DNA of 64,000 bases from Pseudoclavibacter sp. RFBB5 (GCF_002931555.1 NZ_PSTZ01000005.1:265888-329887); one strand, 5' to 3'. Counted from the first letter of the stretch, positions 17,798 through 26,215 are shown. The notes: generated by a model from the sequence alone, not told the origin. Numbers and translations: made by a program.

Positions 17798-19947
17798 TGG
17801 ACGGATTCGGCCTCGACACGCCGCTCGAGGACGTGCTCGGGAAGCGCGACGCTCAACAGCTCAAGAAGCAGCTCGACGTCACGACGGTCGCCGGCATGCT
17901 CGAGCACTACCCGCGCCGATATGCGCGTCGGGGTGAGATGACCGCCATCGAGTCGCTGCCGCTCGGTGAGCACGTCACCCTGGTCGCACGCGTGCTCCGC
18001 GTCAGCGACCGCCAGATGCGGGCGCGCCGCGGGTCGATCCTGGAAGTCGAGATCACTGACGAGAAGGGCATCGTCTCGCTGACCTTCTTCAACCAGAGCT
18101 GGCGGGCGAAGCAGCTGCAGCCGGGCGTGACGGGCATCTTCTCCGGCAAGGCGTCCGCCTACCGGGGAGCGATCCAGCTCGCCCATCCCGAGTACGAGCT
18201 GTTCGAGAACGCGCCGCTCGAGGCCCTGTCGGAGCGTCGAGACCAGTGGCTGAAGGAGCCGATCCCGATCTATCCGGCCACGGCCAGCCTGCCCACCTGG
18301 AAGGTCGCGGCCGCCGTCCAGGCGGTGCTCGAGGCGGTCCCGTTCCTGCGCGACCCGGTGCCCGTCGAGACGCGCGCCATGTTCGGCATGTACAGCTACG
18401 ACGAGGCGATGCGCGCCATCCACCAACCCGAGACCTTCAAGCTGCTCGAACGAGCGCGGGAGTCACTGCGCTTCACCGAGGCCTACGTGCTGCAGGCCGC
18501 GTTGCTGCAGCGTCGCGCCATCTCCGAGCTCGTCGCCGCCCGGGCCAGGACCGACGACATCGGCCCGATGCTCGCGGCCTTCGACCAACTGGTGCCCTTC
18601 GAGCTGACACCCGACCAGAAGACCGTCGGTCGGCAGATCGCGAAGGATCTCGCGCGCGGCGTGCCGATGCACCGCCTCGTGCAGGGCGAGGTCGGCTCCG
18701 GCAAGACACTCGTCGCCCTGCGCGCGATGCTGCAGGTCGCCGACGCAGGCGGACAATCGGCCATGCTCGCTCCCACCGAGGTGCTCGCGTCCCAGCACTA
18801 CCGCTCGATCATCGACTCGCTGGGGCCGGAGCTCGCCGAGCGGCTGAAGCCGACGCTCATCACCGGAAGCATGCCGAAAGCCGAGCGCAAGCGGGCCGCG
18901 CTCCGCGTCGTCGCCGGCGAGGCGAAGATCATCGTGGGCACCCATGCGCTGCTCAGCGACGACGTCATGTTCGACGACCTGGGCCTCGTCATCGTCGACG
19001 AGCAGCACCGGTTCGGGGTCGAGCAGCGCGAGTCGCTGCGCGCCAAGGGCGCCCAGCCGCCGCACCTGCTGGTGCTCACCGCGACACCGATCCCGCGCAC
19101 GGTCGCGATGACCGTGTTCGGCGACCTCGACATCTCGAGCATCGTGACGATGCCGAAGGGGCGCCAGAAGATCGAGACGTTCGTCGTCGCGACTCGCGAG
19201 CATCCGCACTGGCTCGAACGCGCCTGGCAGCGCGTCGCGGAAGAGGTCGACCGCGGGCGGCAGGCGTTTGTCGTGTGCCCGGCCATCGAGCCCTCCGAGC
19301 CGGCGGAGCCCGCCGAGGGTGAGGAGGCACCGCAGCCGGTCGCCGCCGTCATGGAGCTCGCGCCGACGCTCGCCGTGCATCCGCTGTTCGCGGGCAAGCG
19401 CGTCGCCGCCGTGCACGGGGCGATGCCGAGCGACGAGAAGGACGGCGCCATGCGGGCCTTCGCGGAGGGCAAGATCGACGTGCTCGTCGCCACGACCGTC
19501 ATCGAGGTCGGCGTCAACGTGCCGAACGCGTCGGTCATGATCGTCATGGATGCGGACCGCTTCGGCGTCTCGCAGCTGCACCAGCTGCGCGGTCGCGTGG
19601 GGCGAGGGGAGCACCCGGGGCTGTGCCTGCTCGTCTCGAACTCCGAGGAGGAATCCACTGCTCGGGAGCGCATCAACGCAGTGGCCGAGACGCTCGACGG
19701 CTTCGAGCTCGCCGAGCGCGACCTCGAGCTGCGCCGCGAGGGCGACGTGCTCGGCACTGCACAATCCGGCGGGCGGACATCCCTGAAGCTGCTCCGGGTC
19801 ATCGAGGACACAGACCTCATCCGTTCCGCGCGAGACGAAGCCGCCCTGCTGATCAACGACGACTGGAGCCTGAAGCGCTGGCCGGACCTCAAGGCGGCGA
19901 TAGGCCGCCACAGCTTCGAGGAGCGGGAGTTCCTCGGCAAATCCTGA
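17797..19947 (+). CDS. recG: ATP-dependent DNA helicase RecG
   Basis: A 716-residue RecG, the branch-migration helicase that remodels stalled replication forks and Holliday junctions. An N-terminal wedge (OB-fold) region of about 250 residues precedes the helicase core: GEVGSGKTLVALRA (Walker A), IVDEQHRFGVEQR (DEQH box), LVLTATPIPRT, ATTVIEVGVNVPNASVMIV, and the RecG-type motif QLRGRVGRGEHPGLC. An acidic insert near EPAEPAEGEEAPQP is slightly unusual. The start overlaps the transglutaminase stop, so the two may be co-transcribed although functionally unrelated. A terminator hairpin overlaps the stop. Confidence 0.95.
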   Translation: MDGFGLDTPLEDVLGKRDAQQLKKQLDVTTVAGMLEHYPRRYARRGEMTAIESLPLGEHVTLVARVLRVSDRQMRARRGSILEVEITDEKGIVSLTFFNQSWRAKQLQPGVTGIFSGKASAYRGAIQLAHPEYELFENAPLEALSERRDQWLKEPIPIYPATASLPTWKVAAAVQAVLEAVPFLRDPVPVETRAMFGMYSYDEAMRAIHQPETFKLLERARESLRFTEAYVLQAALLQRRAISELVAARARTDDIGPMLAAFDQLVPFELTPDQKTVGRQIAKDLARGVPMHRLVQGEVGSGKTLVALRAMLQVADAGGQSAMLAPTEVLASQHYRSIIDSLGPELAERLKPTLITGSMPKAERKRAALRVVAGEAKIIVGTHALLSDDVMFDDLGLVIVDEQHRFGVEQRESLRAKGAQPPHLLVLTATPIPRTVAMTVFGDLDISSIVTMPKGRQKIETFVVATREHPHWLERAWQRVAEEVDRGRQAFVVCPAIEPSEPAEPAEGEEAPQPVAAVMELAPTLAVHPLFAGKRVAAVHGAMPSDEKDGAMRAFAEGKIDVLVATTVIEVGVNVPNASVMIVMDADRFGVSQLHQLRGRVGRGEHPGLCLLVSNSEEESTARERINAVAETLDGFELAERDLELRREGDVLGTAQSGGRTSLKLLRVIEDTDLIRSARDEAALLINDDWSLKRWPDLKAAIGRHSFEEREFLGKS

Positions 19948-19970
19948 CGGCCGCGGTCGGTGCCGTCAGG
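19943..19970 (+). terminator. hairpin at the recG stop
   Basis: CCTGACGGC (19943-19951) pairs perfectly with GCCGTCAGG (19962-19970) across 10 nt. The 5' arm includes the recG stop codon. No U-tract follows. Confidence 0.6.
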
Positions 19971-20014
19971 CGAGCGGGGCTCGCCCAGACGGGGCCGGAC
20001 GAGAAGAGGCCGGT

Positions 20015-20047
20015 GCCAGGGGCCAGGTCGGGCCCCTGGCCTACGAT
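20015..20047 (+). promoter_or_regulatory. copC promoter with a 10-bp inverted repeat over the -35 region
   Basis: GCCAGGGGCC (20015-20024) and GGCCCCTGGC (20031-20040) form a perfect inverted repeat ending 1 bp before the -10 box TACGAT (20042-20047), which is 6 nt from the copC GTG. The repeat could be an operator or part of an upstream terminator. Confidence 0.5.
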
Positions 20048-20053
20048 GGTCCG

Positions 20054-20794
20054 GTGACCTCTTCCTCCTCCGTGCGCTCGCTCCGTATCGCCTCCCGCCT
20101 GATGATCGCCGCGATGCTGGCCTTCCTGGCGCTCGCGCTCGGGATCGGGTCGCAGTACGCCTCCGCGCACGACTCGCTGGTCGAGTCGAGCCCCTCCGCC
20201 AACGAAGCCGTGGAGGTGGCCCCGGCGAGCGCGACCCTGACGTTCTCCGCGGAAGTGCAGTCGGAGGGCACGCTCGGACCGCAGATCGAGCTGTTCGCGG
20301 TGAGTGCCGTGGAGGAGACCGCCGTCGACCTCGAGTCGCCTGCGACGGTGGACGGCACGGTGGTCGACCAGGCGCTCCCCGAGCTCGCTGCCGGAGACTA
20401 CGCGCTCAACTGGCAGGTCGTCTCCTCCGACGGCCATCCGATCTCCGGCACCATCCCGTTCACCGTCTCCGAGGGCGTCGCCTCCGTCGAGGACGCGCAG
20501 CCCTCAGCATCCGCGCCCGCCGGCTTCGGAGCCGCGGAGAACACGAAGGGGTCCACGCTCACCAACAGCGACGCGGGAGCGACAGGCGCGGCGGAGCAAT
20601 CCAGCACCCCGGTTCCCCAGGACTCGGGCATCCCAGCGTGGGCCTGGGTGCTCATGGGGCTCGCCGGAGTCTCCGTCGTCCTCGTCTCCTTCCTCGTGTT
20701 CCGTCGCAAGGCCGCTGACCTCGAGGCGAGCCGCAAGCCGCAGGCCGACGAGCCGACGGCAGACCAGGACGACGACACGCCCAACGCGCGCTGA
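20054..20794 (+). CDS. CopC domain protein, secreted and membrane-anchored
   Basis: A 246-residue protein. A signal peptide (about residues 8-38) ends in ASA before His-39, which would become the N-terminal residue of the mature protein, the usual Cu(II) ligand in CopC proteins (mature start HDSLVESSP). The CopC beta-sandwich follows to about residue 145 (LNWQVVSSDGHPISGTIPFTV), then a linker and one membrane helix (PAWAWVLMGLAGVSVVLVSF). It probably binds copper in the periplasm or at the cell surface; no CopD-like partner is adjacent. The GTG start is 6 nt from TACGAT, so the mRNA is probably leaderless. Confidence 0.88.
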   Translation: MTSSSSVRSLRIASRLMIAAMLAFLALALGIGSQYASAHDSLVESSPSANEAVEVAPASATLTFSAEVQSEGTLGPQIELFAVSAVEETAVDLESPATVDGTVVDQALPELAAGDYALNWQVVSSDGHPISGTIPFTVSEGVASVEDAQPSASAPAGFGAAENTKGSTLTNSDAGATGAAEQSSTPVPQDSGIPAWAWVLMGLAGVSVVLVSFLVFRRKAADLEASRKPQADEPTADQDDDTPNAR

Positions 20795-20889
20795 CGCTGA
20801 GCTCGCCCGCCGGGCGGCGTTCCGGCCCCGCGTTCCGCCCGCGAGCGGCAACGTGGTTCTCGTGCGCGCTTCGCGCAGGAAGTGCCCCG

Positions 20890-20895
20890 TAGTCT
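20890..20895 (+). promoter_or_regulatory. putative -10 box of coaD (leaderless)
   Basis: TAGTCT, 7 nt, then the coaD ATG at 20903. Confidence 0.5.
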
Positions 20896-20902
20896 TGTCC
20901 GC

Positions 20903-21403
20903 ATGAGCAGAATCGCTGTTGTGCCCGGTTCGTTCGATCCGGTGACCCTTGGCCACCTCGATGTCATCCAGCGCGCCACCTCGGTCTTCGAGGAAGTGCA
21001 CGTCGTCGTCGTGCACAACCCGGACAAGCACGCGCTCCTGCCCATCGCACGCCGGGTGGAGCTCATCGAGCAAGCCGTCTCGGCGAGCGGGATCCGCGGC
21101 AACGTCCGCGTCGCCTCCTGGAGCGTCGGCCTGCTGGTCGACTACTGCACCGATGTCGGCGCGAAGGTCATCGTGAAGGGCATCCGCTCGCAGGCCGACG
21201 TCACCTACGAGACCCCGATGGCGATCGTGAACCGCAACCTCGCCCGTGTCGAGACGATGTTCATGCTCCCCGACCCGAGTCACGCGCACGTGTCCAGCTC
21301 GCTGGTCCGTCAGGTGGCTGGCCTCGGGGGCGACGTCTCGCCGTACGTGCCGCGCGTCGTGTACGAGTACCTGCAGGGCGACACCGACACCTCCATCGAG
21401 TAA
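20903..21403 (+). CDS. coaD: pantetheine-phosphate adenylyltransferase
   Basis: A 166-residue CoaD, which adenylates 4'-phosphopantetheine to dephospho-CoA, the penultimate step of coenzyme A synthesis. The nucleotidyltransferase motif [17 protein letters not shown] (T/HxGH type) is at residues 8-24, and the conserved end region [24 protein letters not shown] is present. Length is normal. The start at 20903 is placed by the -10 box 7 nt upstream; no Shine-Dalgarno sequence is present, which fits a leaderless mRNA. Confidence 0.96.
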   Translation: MSRIAVVPGSFDPVTLGHLDVIQRATSVFEEVHVVVVHNPDKHALLPIARRVELIEQAVSASGIRGNVRVASWSVGLLVDYCTDVGAKVIVKGIRSQADVTYETPMAIVNRNLARVETMFMLPDPSHAHVSSSLVRQVAGLGGDVSPYVPRVVYEYLQGDTDTSIE

Positions 21404-21435
21404 GGGGGTTCGGGATGCACTCCGAGCCGAGGGCG

Positions 21436-21441
21436 TACAAT
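21436..21441 (+). promoter_or_regulatory. -10 box of the DUF177 gene (leaderless)
   Basis: TACAAT, nearly consensus, is followed by 6 nt and the GTG at 21448. One of the clearest leaderless promoters in the window. Confidence 0.6.
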
Positions 21442-21447
21442 CTCCCG

Positions 21448-22068
21448 GTGACTTCCTCTCCGTACCTCGTGAACATCGCGACCATCGTGGGCAAGGCCGG
21501 CACGATGCGCACCCTCGAGCTCGACTTCGATGCGCCTGAGCGCATCGGCGAAGGGCTCGGCTACATCGAGAAGGGCACTCCGATCGAGCTCGACGTGCGT
21601 CTCGAGGTGCTGCACGACGGCATTCTGGCGACCGCAAGCCTCGAGTCCCGGATGAGCGGGGAGTGCAGCCGATGCCTGACGCCGCTGGACGAGCCGCTCC
21701 GGGTCGATTTCGCAGAGCTTTTCGCGTATGCTCGCGACGAAGCCCTCGAGTACGAGGTTCACGACGACACTGTCGACCTTGAACCGCCCGTTCGCGATGC
21801 GGTAGTGCTCGCACTGCCATTCCAGCCGGTTTGTCGGCCGGACTGCCTCGGCCTAGATCCCGAAACCGGCGAGAAGCTGGTGGAGCCGCTCGAAGAGCAG
21901 GCGCCCGCGGTTGACCCGCGTTGGGCGGCACTGGCAGGGTTTGGCGCTTCAACAGAAGCAGCCGAGGAACCAGCAACGGGTTCTGAGGAAGTCGCGGGTC
22001 CTCGTGAGACAGATGTTCGTGAGGGCACGCGCAACCATGATTACAAGGGGGAGTCGGGCCAGAGATGA
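21448..22068 (+). CDS. DUF177 (YceD-like) protein
   Basis: A 206-residue member of the DUF177 family, which in other bacteria is linked to 23S rRNA accumulation and is encoded next to rpmF, as here. Paired Cys motifs CSRCLTP and CRPDCLGLDPETG probably bind a metal. The C-terminal 50 residues are acidic and low-complexity. The GTG start follows TACAAT by 6 nt; earlier starts would lie upstream of the probable transcription start. The 41-bp gap to rpmF contains its ribosome-binding site. Confidence 0.9.
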   Translation: MTSSPYLVNIATIVGKAGTMRTLELDFDAPERIGEGLGYIEKGTPIELDVRLEVLHDGILATASLESRMSGECSRCLTPLDEPLRVDFAELFAYARDEALEYEVHDDTVDLEPPVRDAVVLALPFQPVCRPDCLGLDPETGEKLVEPLEEQAPAVDPRWAALAGFGASTEAAEEPATGSEEVAGPRETDVREGTRNHDYKGESGQR

Positions 22069-22109
22069 GCTCGCCTCCCTGCACGATGAAAGATGAAAGG
22101 TAGACGCCG

Positions 22110-22313
22110 ATGGCTCTCCCCAAGCGCAAGATGAGCCGCTCGAACACGCGTTCGCGTCGTTCGCAGTGGAAGGCCTCCGTGCCGACCCTCGTCAAGACCG
22201 TTGAGAACGGCAAGGTCACCTACAGCCTCCCGCACCGCGCGAAGGTTGTCGAGGACGCAGCTGGCACTCCGCTGTTCTTCGAGTACAAGGGCCGCAAGGT
22301 CGCAGACGTCTGA
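22110..22313 (+). CDS. rpmF: 50S ribosomal protein L32, cysteine-free form
   Basis: A 67-residue bL32 with the conserved start [20 protein letters not shown]. It contains no Cys at all, so it is the zinc-independent (C-minus) form; many bL32 proteins carry a CxxC zinc ribbon in the second half. Located between the DUF177 gene and rnc in the typical order. AAAGG lies upstream of the ATG. Confidence 0.96.
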   Translation: MALPKRKMSRSNTRSRRSQWKASVPTLVKTVENGKVTYSLPHRAKVVEDAAGTPLFFEYKGRKVADV

Positions 22314-22323
22314 TCCTCGCGTC

Positions 22324-23070
22324 ATGCACGACGTGAAGATCATCGACCCCGACGCCGCACCGTCAGCTGAGCTGGCAGGCGGCCTCGGGGTCGACTTCGT
22401 TCCCGCGCTCCTCGAGCTCGCGTTGACCCACAGGTCGTACGCGGTCGAGAACGGCGGCATCCCCGACAATCAGCGCCTCGAGTTCCTCGGCGATTCGATT
22501 CTCGGGCAGGCCGTGACGGTCATGCTCTACCGCACGTACCCCGACTACACGGAGGGGCAGCTGTCGCGCCTGCGCGCGTCCCTCGTCTCGACGGTGGCGC
22601 TGGCGGAGATCGCTCGGGGCATCGACCTCGGGAAGTATCTGCACCTGGGGCGCGGCGAGCACCTGACGGGTGGCAACAACAAGGACTCGGTGCTCGCCGA
22701 CACGATGGAGGCGGTCATCGGGGCCGCCTATCTGTCCGCCGGTGTCGACGTCGCGACCGAGTTGATCCTGCGACTGGTGGAGCCGAAGCTCGCGGTCGTG
22801 TGGCGCCTCGGCGCCGAGCAGGACCCGAAGACCGCTCTGCAGGAGCTCGCCGATACTCGCGGTGCCGAGCCGCCGAGGTACGAGGTCGAGGGATCCGGGC
22901 TCGAGCACGACCGCAGCTTCACTGCCACGGTGACGGTGCTGAAGAAGAAGCGCATCCTCGCTCAGGCGAAGGGTGTCGGCACGAGCAAGAAGCAGGCCGA
23001 AGTGGCTGGGGCGCTTGCCGCGTGGCATCAGCTGAGTCAGGGCGACGACGTCGCCCCTTCGGTCCCCTAG
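22324..23070 (+). CDS. rnc: ribonuclease III
   Basis: A 248-residue RNase III that cleaves double-stranded RNA in rRNA maturation and RNA decay. The signature NQRLEFLGDSILGQAV (residues ~50-65) carries catalytic acidic residues; a second acidic cluster is DTMEAVIGAAYLSAG. The C-terminal double-stranded RNA-binding domain begins near DPKTALQELADTRG. The ATG at 22324 is 10 bp after the rpmF stop with no good ribosome-binding site; a GTG at 22333 is an alternative. The mutM start lies 2 bp after the stop. Confidence 0.94.
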   Translation: MHDVKIIDPDAAPSAELAGGLGVDFVPALLELALTHRSYAVENGGIPDNQRLEFLGDSILGQAVTVMLYRTYPDYTEGQLSRLRASLVSTVALAEIARGIDLGKYLHLGRGEHLTGGNNKDSVLADTMEAVIGAAYLSAGVDVATELILRLVEPKLAVVWRLGAEQDPKTALQELADTRGAEPPRYEVEGSGLEHDRSFTATVTVLKKKRILAQAKGVGTSKKQAEVAGALAAWHQLSQGDDVAPSVP

Positions 23071-23072
23071 CC

Positions 23073-23942
23073 GTGCCGGAGCTGCCTGAAGTCGAGGTCG
23101 TCCGCCTCGGCCTCGCCCCCGCCGTGACGGGGGCATCCGTGTCCGCCGTCGAGGTGCTCGACGAGCGGTCCCTCCGTCGTCACCTCGGTGACTCGACGCA
23201 CTTCGTGGGTGCGCTCGAGGGTGCGCGGTTCTCGAGCGTCTCCCGCCGGGGCAAGTACCTGTGGCTCCCGCTTGAGGGCCGCGAGGAGGCCCTGACCGCG
23301 CATCTCGGCATGAGCGGGCAGATGCTGCTGCGCTCCTCCGACGCTCCTGACGACCGTCACCTGCGCGCGCGCATCCGCGTCGACGGCCCTGCCGGCGACC
23401 TCGTGGTGGCGTTCGCCGACCAGCGCGTGTTCGGCTCGCTCGCGATCGACCGGCTTGTGCCGACCCTGGACGTCGCGGGCGAGCATGTCCCATCGCAGGT
23501 CGCGCACATCGCCCGGGACCCGCTCGACCCGCACTTCGACGACGACGCCTGGTCGGCCGCGCTGCTGCGACGCAAGACGGGCGTGAAGTCAGCGCTGCTG
23601 GACCAGACGCTCATCTCGGGGATCGGCAACATCTACGCCGACGAGGCGCTGTGGCGAGCGCGGCTGCACTACGCGCGCAACACGGCGGGGCTGTCGCCGT
23701 CGAAGGCGAGGGAGCTGCTGCAGCACGTGCGCGAGGTCTTCGCGAAGGCGCTCGCCGAGGGTGGCACATCCTTCGATGCTCAGTACGTCAACGTGAACGG
23801 TCAGGCCGGCTACTTCGCGCATTCGCTCAACGTGTACGGGCGTCAGGGGAAGCCTTGCCCGAGGTGCGGGCGGCCGATCGTGCGCGAGAAGTTCCAGAAC
23901 CGCGGTTCGCACTTCTGCGAGAAGTGCCAGCGCGAGCGCTAG
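23073..23942 (+). CDS. mutM: formamidopyrimidine-DNA glycosylase
   Basis: A 289-residue Fpg/MutM that removes 8-oxoguanine and formamidopyrimidines and nicks the abasic site. The N-terminus reads PELPEVEVVRLGL; the catalytic Pro-2 and Glu-3 follow the GTG start at 23073, which fixes that start because the enzyme needs Pro as the mature first residue. The helix-two-turn-helix region ISGIGNIYADEALWRARLH and the C-terminal zinc finger CPRCGRPIV...HFCEKCQ are intact. It closes the rpmF-rnc-mutM run. Confidence 0.96.
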   Translation: MPELPEVEVVRLGLAPAVTGASVSAVEVLDERSLRRHLGDSTHFVGALEGARFSSVSRRGKYLWLPLEGREEALTAHLGMSGQMLLRSSDAPDDRHLRARIRVDGPAGDLVVAFADQRVFGSLAIDRLVPTLDVAGEHVPSQVAHIARDPLDPHFDDDAWSAALLRRKTGVKSALLDQTLISGIGNIYADEALWRARLHYARNTAGLSPSKARELLQHVREVFAKALAEGGTSFDAQYVNVNGQAGYFAHSLNVYGRQGKPCPRCGRPIVREKFQNRGSHFCEKCQRER

Positions 23943-23988
23943 CCGCCGCCACCAGCGACGTCCTGGGTCGCGTGGACGAGCATCGCGG

Positions 23989-24711
23989 TCAGCGGGGCCC
24001 AGTGGCCGCCGACTCGACCGCCGCCACCGCCGCCTCTACTCCCTCGCTCCACGGGGCTCCGTGGCCGGGCAGCACCCACTTCGCTGTGGTGTCGACGATG
24101 GCCTGCAGGGATGCGATCGCCTGGGCGGGCTCGTCGGTGAACGGGGCCGGCTGAGGGCCCTCCGTGCCCGTGAGCACGTGGCGGGTAGTGAGCCCGTCGC
24201 CCACGAAGACCGCATCCGCGACCGGCACGTAGACGGCGATGCTGCCCGCGGAGTGGCCGGGCATGCCGATGATCTGAGGCGAGCCAGGGAGGTCGAGGGT
24301 CTCGCCGCCCTGGACCTCGATGACCTCTGTCAGCCACCGGGTCCGGGCGCCGCCCTTGCGAAGCGTGTAGGCGGCGAACCCGAGGAGCGCGCCGAGCCTC
24401 ATCTGCTGCTTCGCGGTCGCTGGCTTCGGACCGCCCTTCGCCCGCTCCGCGTCTTCAGCGTGGATGAAGACCGGCACACCGTGGTCGCGTCGGAGGCGTT
24501 CCGCGAAGCCCACGTGGTCGGAGTCGCCGTGCGTGAGGATCACGCCCCTGATGTCGGCGACCGTGAGCCTCAGCGTCGCGAGCTCTGTCACGAGCTCGCG
24601 CCAGTGGCCGGCCAGGCCCGCGTCGATGACGGTCACGCCCTCCGGCGTCACGACGAGGTAGGCGGCCACGATGTCGTTGCCGATGCGGTGGAGCGAAGTG
24701 TCGAGTCTCAT
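23989..24711 (-). CDS. MBL-fold metallo-hydrolase under divergent TetR control
   Basis: A 240-residue metallo-beta-lactamase-fold protein. The metal motif is THGDSDHVG (HxDxDH variant, residues ~59-67), followed by GMPGHSAGSIAVYV, FVGDG and LPGHG. The second His of the usual HxHxDH is Asp here, seen in some family members. The ATG at 24711 is 7 nt after a minus-strand TAGATT, which has a perfect TTGACA 18 bp upstream. Palindromes overlap that promoter and the TetR gene is divergent, so TetR repression is likely. The substrate is unknown; lactonase or quinone-thioesterase-like activities are possible in the family. Confidence 0.88.
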   Translation of the reverse strand: MRLDTSLHRIGNDIVAAYLVVTPEGVTVIDAGLAGHWRELVTELATLRLTVADIRGVILTHGDSDHVGFAERLRRDHGVPVFIHAEDAERAKGGPKPATAKQQMRLGALLGFAAYTLRKGGARTRWLTEVIEVQGGETLDLPGSPQIIGMPGHSAGSIAVYVPVADAVFVGDGLTTRHVLTGTEGPQPAPFTDEPAQAIASLQAIVDTTAKWVLPGHGAPWSEGVEAAVAAVESAATGPR

Positions 24712-24758
24712 GATGGCTAATCTATGTAGCCATCATGGCTACTGTCAATAGCTATAGT
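24710..24758. promoter_or_regulatory. divergent promoters and palindromic operator of the TetR / metallo-hydrolase pair
   Basis: Minus strand: TTGACA (24748-24743), 18-bp spacer, TAGATT (24724-24719), 7 nt, ATG 24711. Plus strand: TATAGT (24753-24758), 6 nt, ATG 24765. Between them lie a perfect 10-bp inverted repeat (ATGATGGCTA at 24710-24719, TAGCCATCAT at 24727-24736) and a 15-bp palindrome (24727-24741), giving three TAGCCAT half-sites that cover the spacer and -10 of the hydrolase promoter. Confidence 0.8.
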
Positions 24759-24764
24759 GGATGC

Positions 24765-25304
24765 ATGCCTACTCCGGACAGGACCTCCCTCGACGCCATC
24801 GTGCTCGCTGCCCGCGACCTCCTCGAGAGCGAGGGGCTCGCAGGCCTCAGCATGCAGGCGGTCGCCGCCCGTGTCGGCGTGCGAGCTCCGTCCCTCTACA
24901 AGCGCGTGGCGAACCGCGAGGAGCTCATCCAGTTCGTGGCGGAAGCGACCCTCAGCGAACTCGGGGAACGACTTGATGAGGCGGGCAGCCTCGAGCAGCT
25001 CGCGGGCGAGTTCCGGGCCTTCGGCCACGAGCGGCCAGCCGCCTTCCAGCTGATCCTGACGCCGGGCGCGGGGACGCCGACGGCACGGCCCGAGTTCGGA
25101 GCGTCCGCCAGCCAGAGCATCCTGCGGCTCGCGGGCGAACTGGCCGGTGAAGAACGTGCGCTCGAGGCGGCCCGGACGCTCACGGCATGGGCTGCCGGCT
25201 TCGTGAGCATGGAGCTCAACAGCGGCTTCAACCTCGGCGGGGACGTCGACGAGGCGTGGCGCTTCGGGCTCGCGAGCATCGTCAAGGCGATCGGCGACGA
25301 GTAG
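24765..25304 (+). CDS. TetR family transcriptional regulator
   Basis: A 179-residue TetR-type repressor. The helix-turn-helix lies at about residues 20-48 (MQAVAARVGVRAPSLYKRVANREEL). The C-terminal ligand domain resembles the TetR_C group with WHG-like helices (AARTLTAWAAGFVSMELN). The ATG at 24765 is 6 nt after TATAGT, so I prefer it to the ATG at 24735, which lies upstream of that box. It probably represses itself and the divergent metallo-hydrolase through the TAGCCAT palindromes. Its ligand is unknown. Confidence 0.9.
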   Translation: MPTPDRTSLDAIVLAARDLLESEGLAGLSMQAVAARVGVRAPSLYKRVANREELIQFVAEATLSELGERLDEAGSLEQLAGEFRAFGHERPAAFQLILTPGAGTPTARPEFGASASQSILRLAGELAGEERALEAARTLTAWAAGFVSMELNSGFNLGGDVDEAWRFGLASIVKAIGDE

Positions 25305-25326
25305 TTCGCGTCGAGTCGCGAGCTAC
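25301..25326. terminator. bidirectional hairpin overlapping both stop codons
   Basis: GTAGTTCGCG (25301-25310) and CGCGAGCTAC (25317-25326) pair with one mismatch across 6 nt. The arms contain the TAG stop of the TetR gene and that of the convergent DUF1801 gene. Confidence 0.6.
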
Positions 25327-25688
25327 TGCTGCCGGCCGGCGTCGATCTGCCGTGCGTGGTACGTCACGAGCTCCTCGATGAGCGCATCCGGAAGCGGCTT
25401 CGCGACCGTGAACTGGATGGCGTGCTTCGTCGTCGTGTAGTCGGTGAGGCGGTCTGCGAACTCCTCGATCGCCCACTCGGACGGGTAGAAGCTCAGGTGC
25501 TTCTTCGACGCCGTGAAGTAGACCAGCGCCCTGCCCTTGTAGGCGAGCGTCGGCATCCGGTAGCTGATCTTCTCCTCGGCCTCCGGCACGATGCGCTTCA
25601 CGATCGAACGGATGCGCTCGAGCTCGCCCCGATACTCCGGGCTCAGTGCCTCGAGGTACTCGTCGATGCTGCTCGCCGTCTCAGCCAT
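25323..25688 (-). CDS. DUF1801 domain protein
   Basis: A 121-residue single-domain protein of the DUF1801 (YdhG-like) family, with SIDEYLEAL, EEKISYRMPTLAYKGRALVYF and HLSFYP. Relatives have been described as frataxin-like iron chaperones, but direct evidence for this protein is lacking. The ATG at 25688 is 6 nt after a minus-strand TAGACT, so the gene is probably leaderless and independently transcribed. Confidence 0.87.
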   Translation of the reverse strand: MAETASSIDEYLEALSPEYRGELERIRSIVKRIVPEAEEKISYRMPTLAYKGRALVYFTASKKHLSFYPSEWAIEEFADRLTDYTTTKHAIQFTVAKPLPDALIEELVTYHARQIDAGRQQ

Positions 25689-25694
25689 GCTTCG

Positions 25695-25700
25695 AGTCTA
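25695..25700 (-). promoter_or_regulatory. -10 box of the DUF1801 gene (leaderless)
   Basis: Minus-strand TAGACT, 6 nt, ATG 25688. Confidence 0.5.
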
Positions 25701-25710
25701 CGGAAGCGGC

Positions 25711-26160
25711 CTAGCCGCCGCGTCGTGCCTGGTCGACGCCCTTGTTCGCGAGCATGTCGGCGCGCTCGTTGCCGACATCGCCTGAGTGGCCCTTCACCCA
25801 GCGCCACTCGATGGTGTGGCCGCTGTCCTCGACGAGCGCGTCGAGCTCCTTCCAGAGCTCCGCGTTCTTGACGGGCTGCTTCGAAGCGGTCTTCCACCCC
25901 TTCGCCTTCCACCCCTTGATCCACTCGGTGATGCCCTTGCGGACGTACTGGCTGTCCAGGTAGAGCGCGACGTTGCAGGGCTTCTTGAGTGCGCTGAGGC
26001 CCTCGATGACGGCCTTGAGCTCCATGCGGTTGTTGGTCGTGTTGAGCTCGCCGCCGAACAGCTCCCGCTCGTGGTCGCCCGACTTCAGCCAGACCCCCCA
26101 ACCGCCAGGCCCTGGGTTGCCCTTGCAGGCGCCGTCCGTGTACATCACAACATCGCTCAC
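25711..26160 (-). CDS. rnhA: ribonuclease HI
   Basis: A 149-residue RNase HI that degrades the RNA strand of RNA-DNA hybrids. The catalytic carboxylates are visible in [17 protein letters not shown] (Asp), [15 protein letters not shown] (Glu), and [11 protein letters not shown] (Asp), with a later Asp in [10 protein letters not shown]. Length is that of the classical enzyme, with no extra hybrid-binding domain. The GTG at 26160 has GGAGGA at good spacing; an internal ATG two codons before YTDG is less likely. Confidence 0.95.
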   Translation of the reverse strand: MSDVVMYTDGACKGNPGPGGWGVWLKSGDHERELFGGELNTTNNRMELKAVIEGLSALKKPCNVALYLDSQYVRKGITEWIKGWKAKGWKTASKQPVKNAELWKELDALVEDSGHTIEWRWVKGHSGDVGNERADMLANKGVDQARRGG

Positions 26161-26215
26161 GTGCGTCCTCCGGATTCGCGGCCAAAACCGATAGCGTACG
26201 CGCCGCCGTCCGGCT

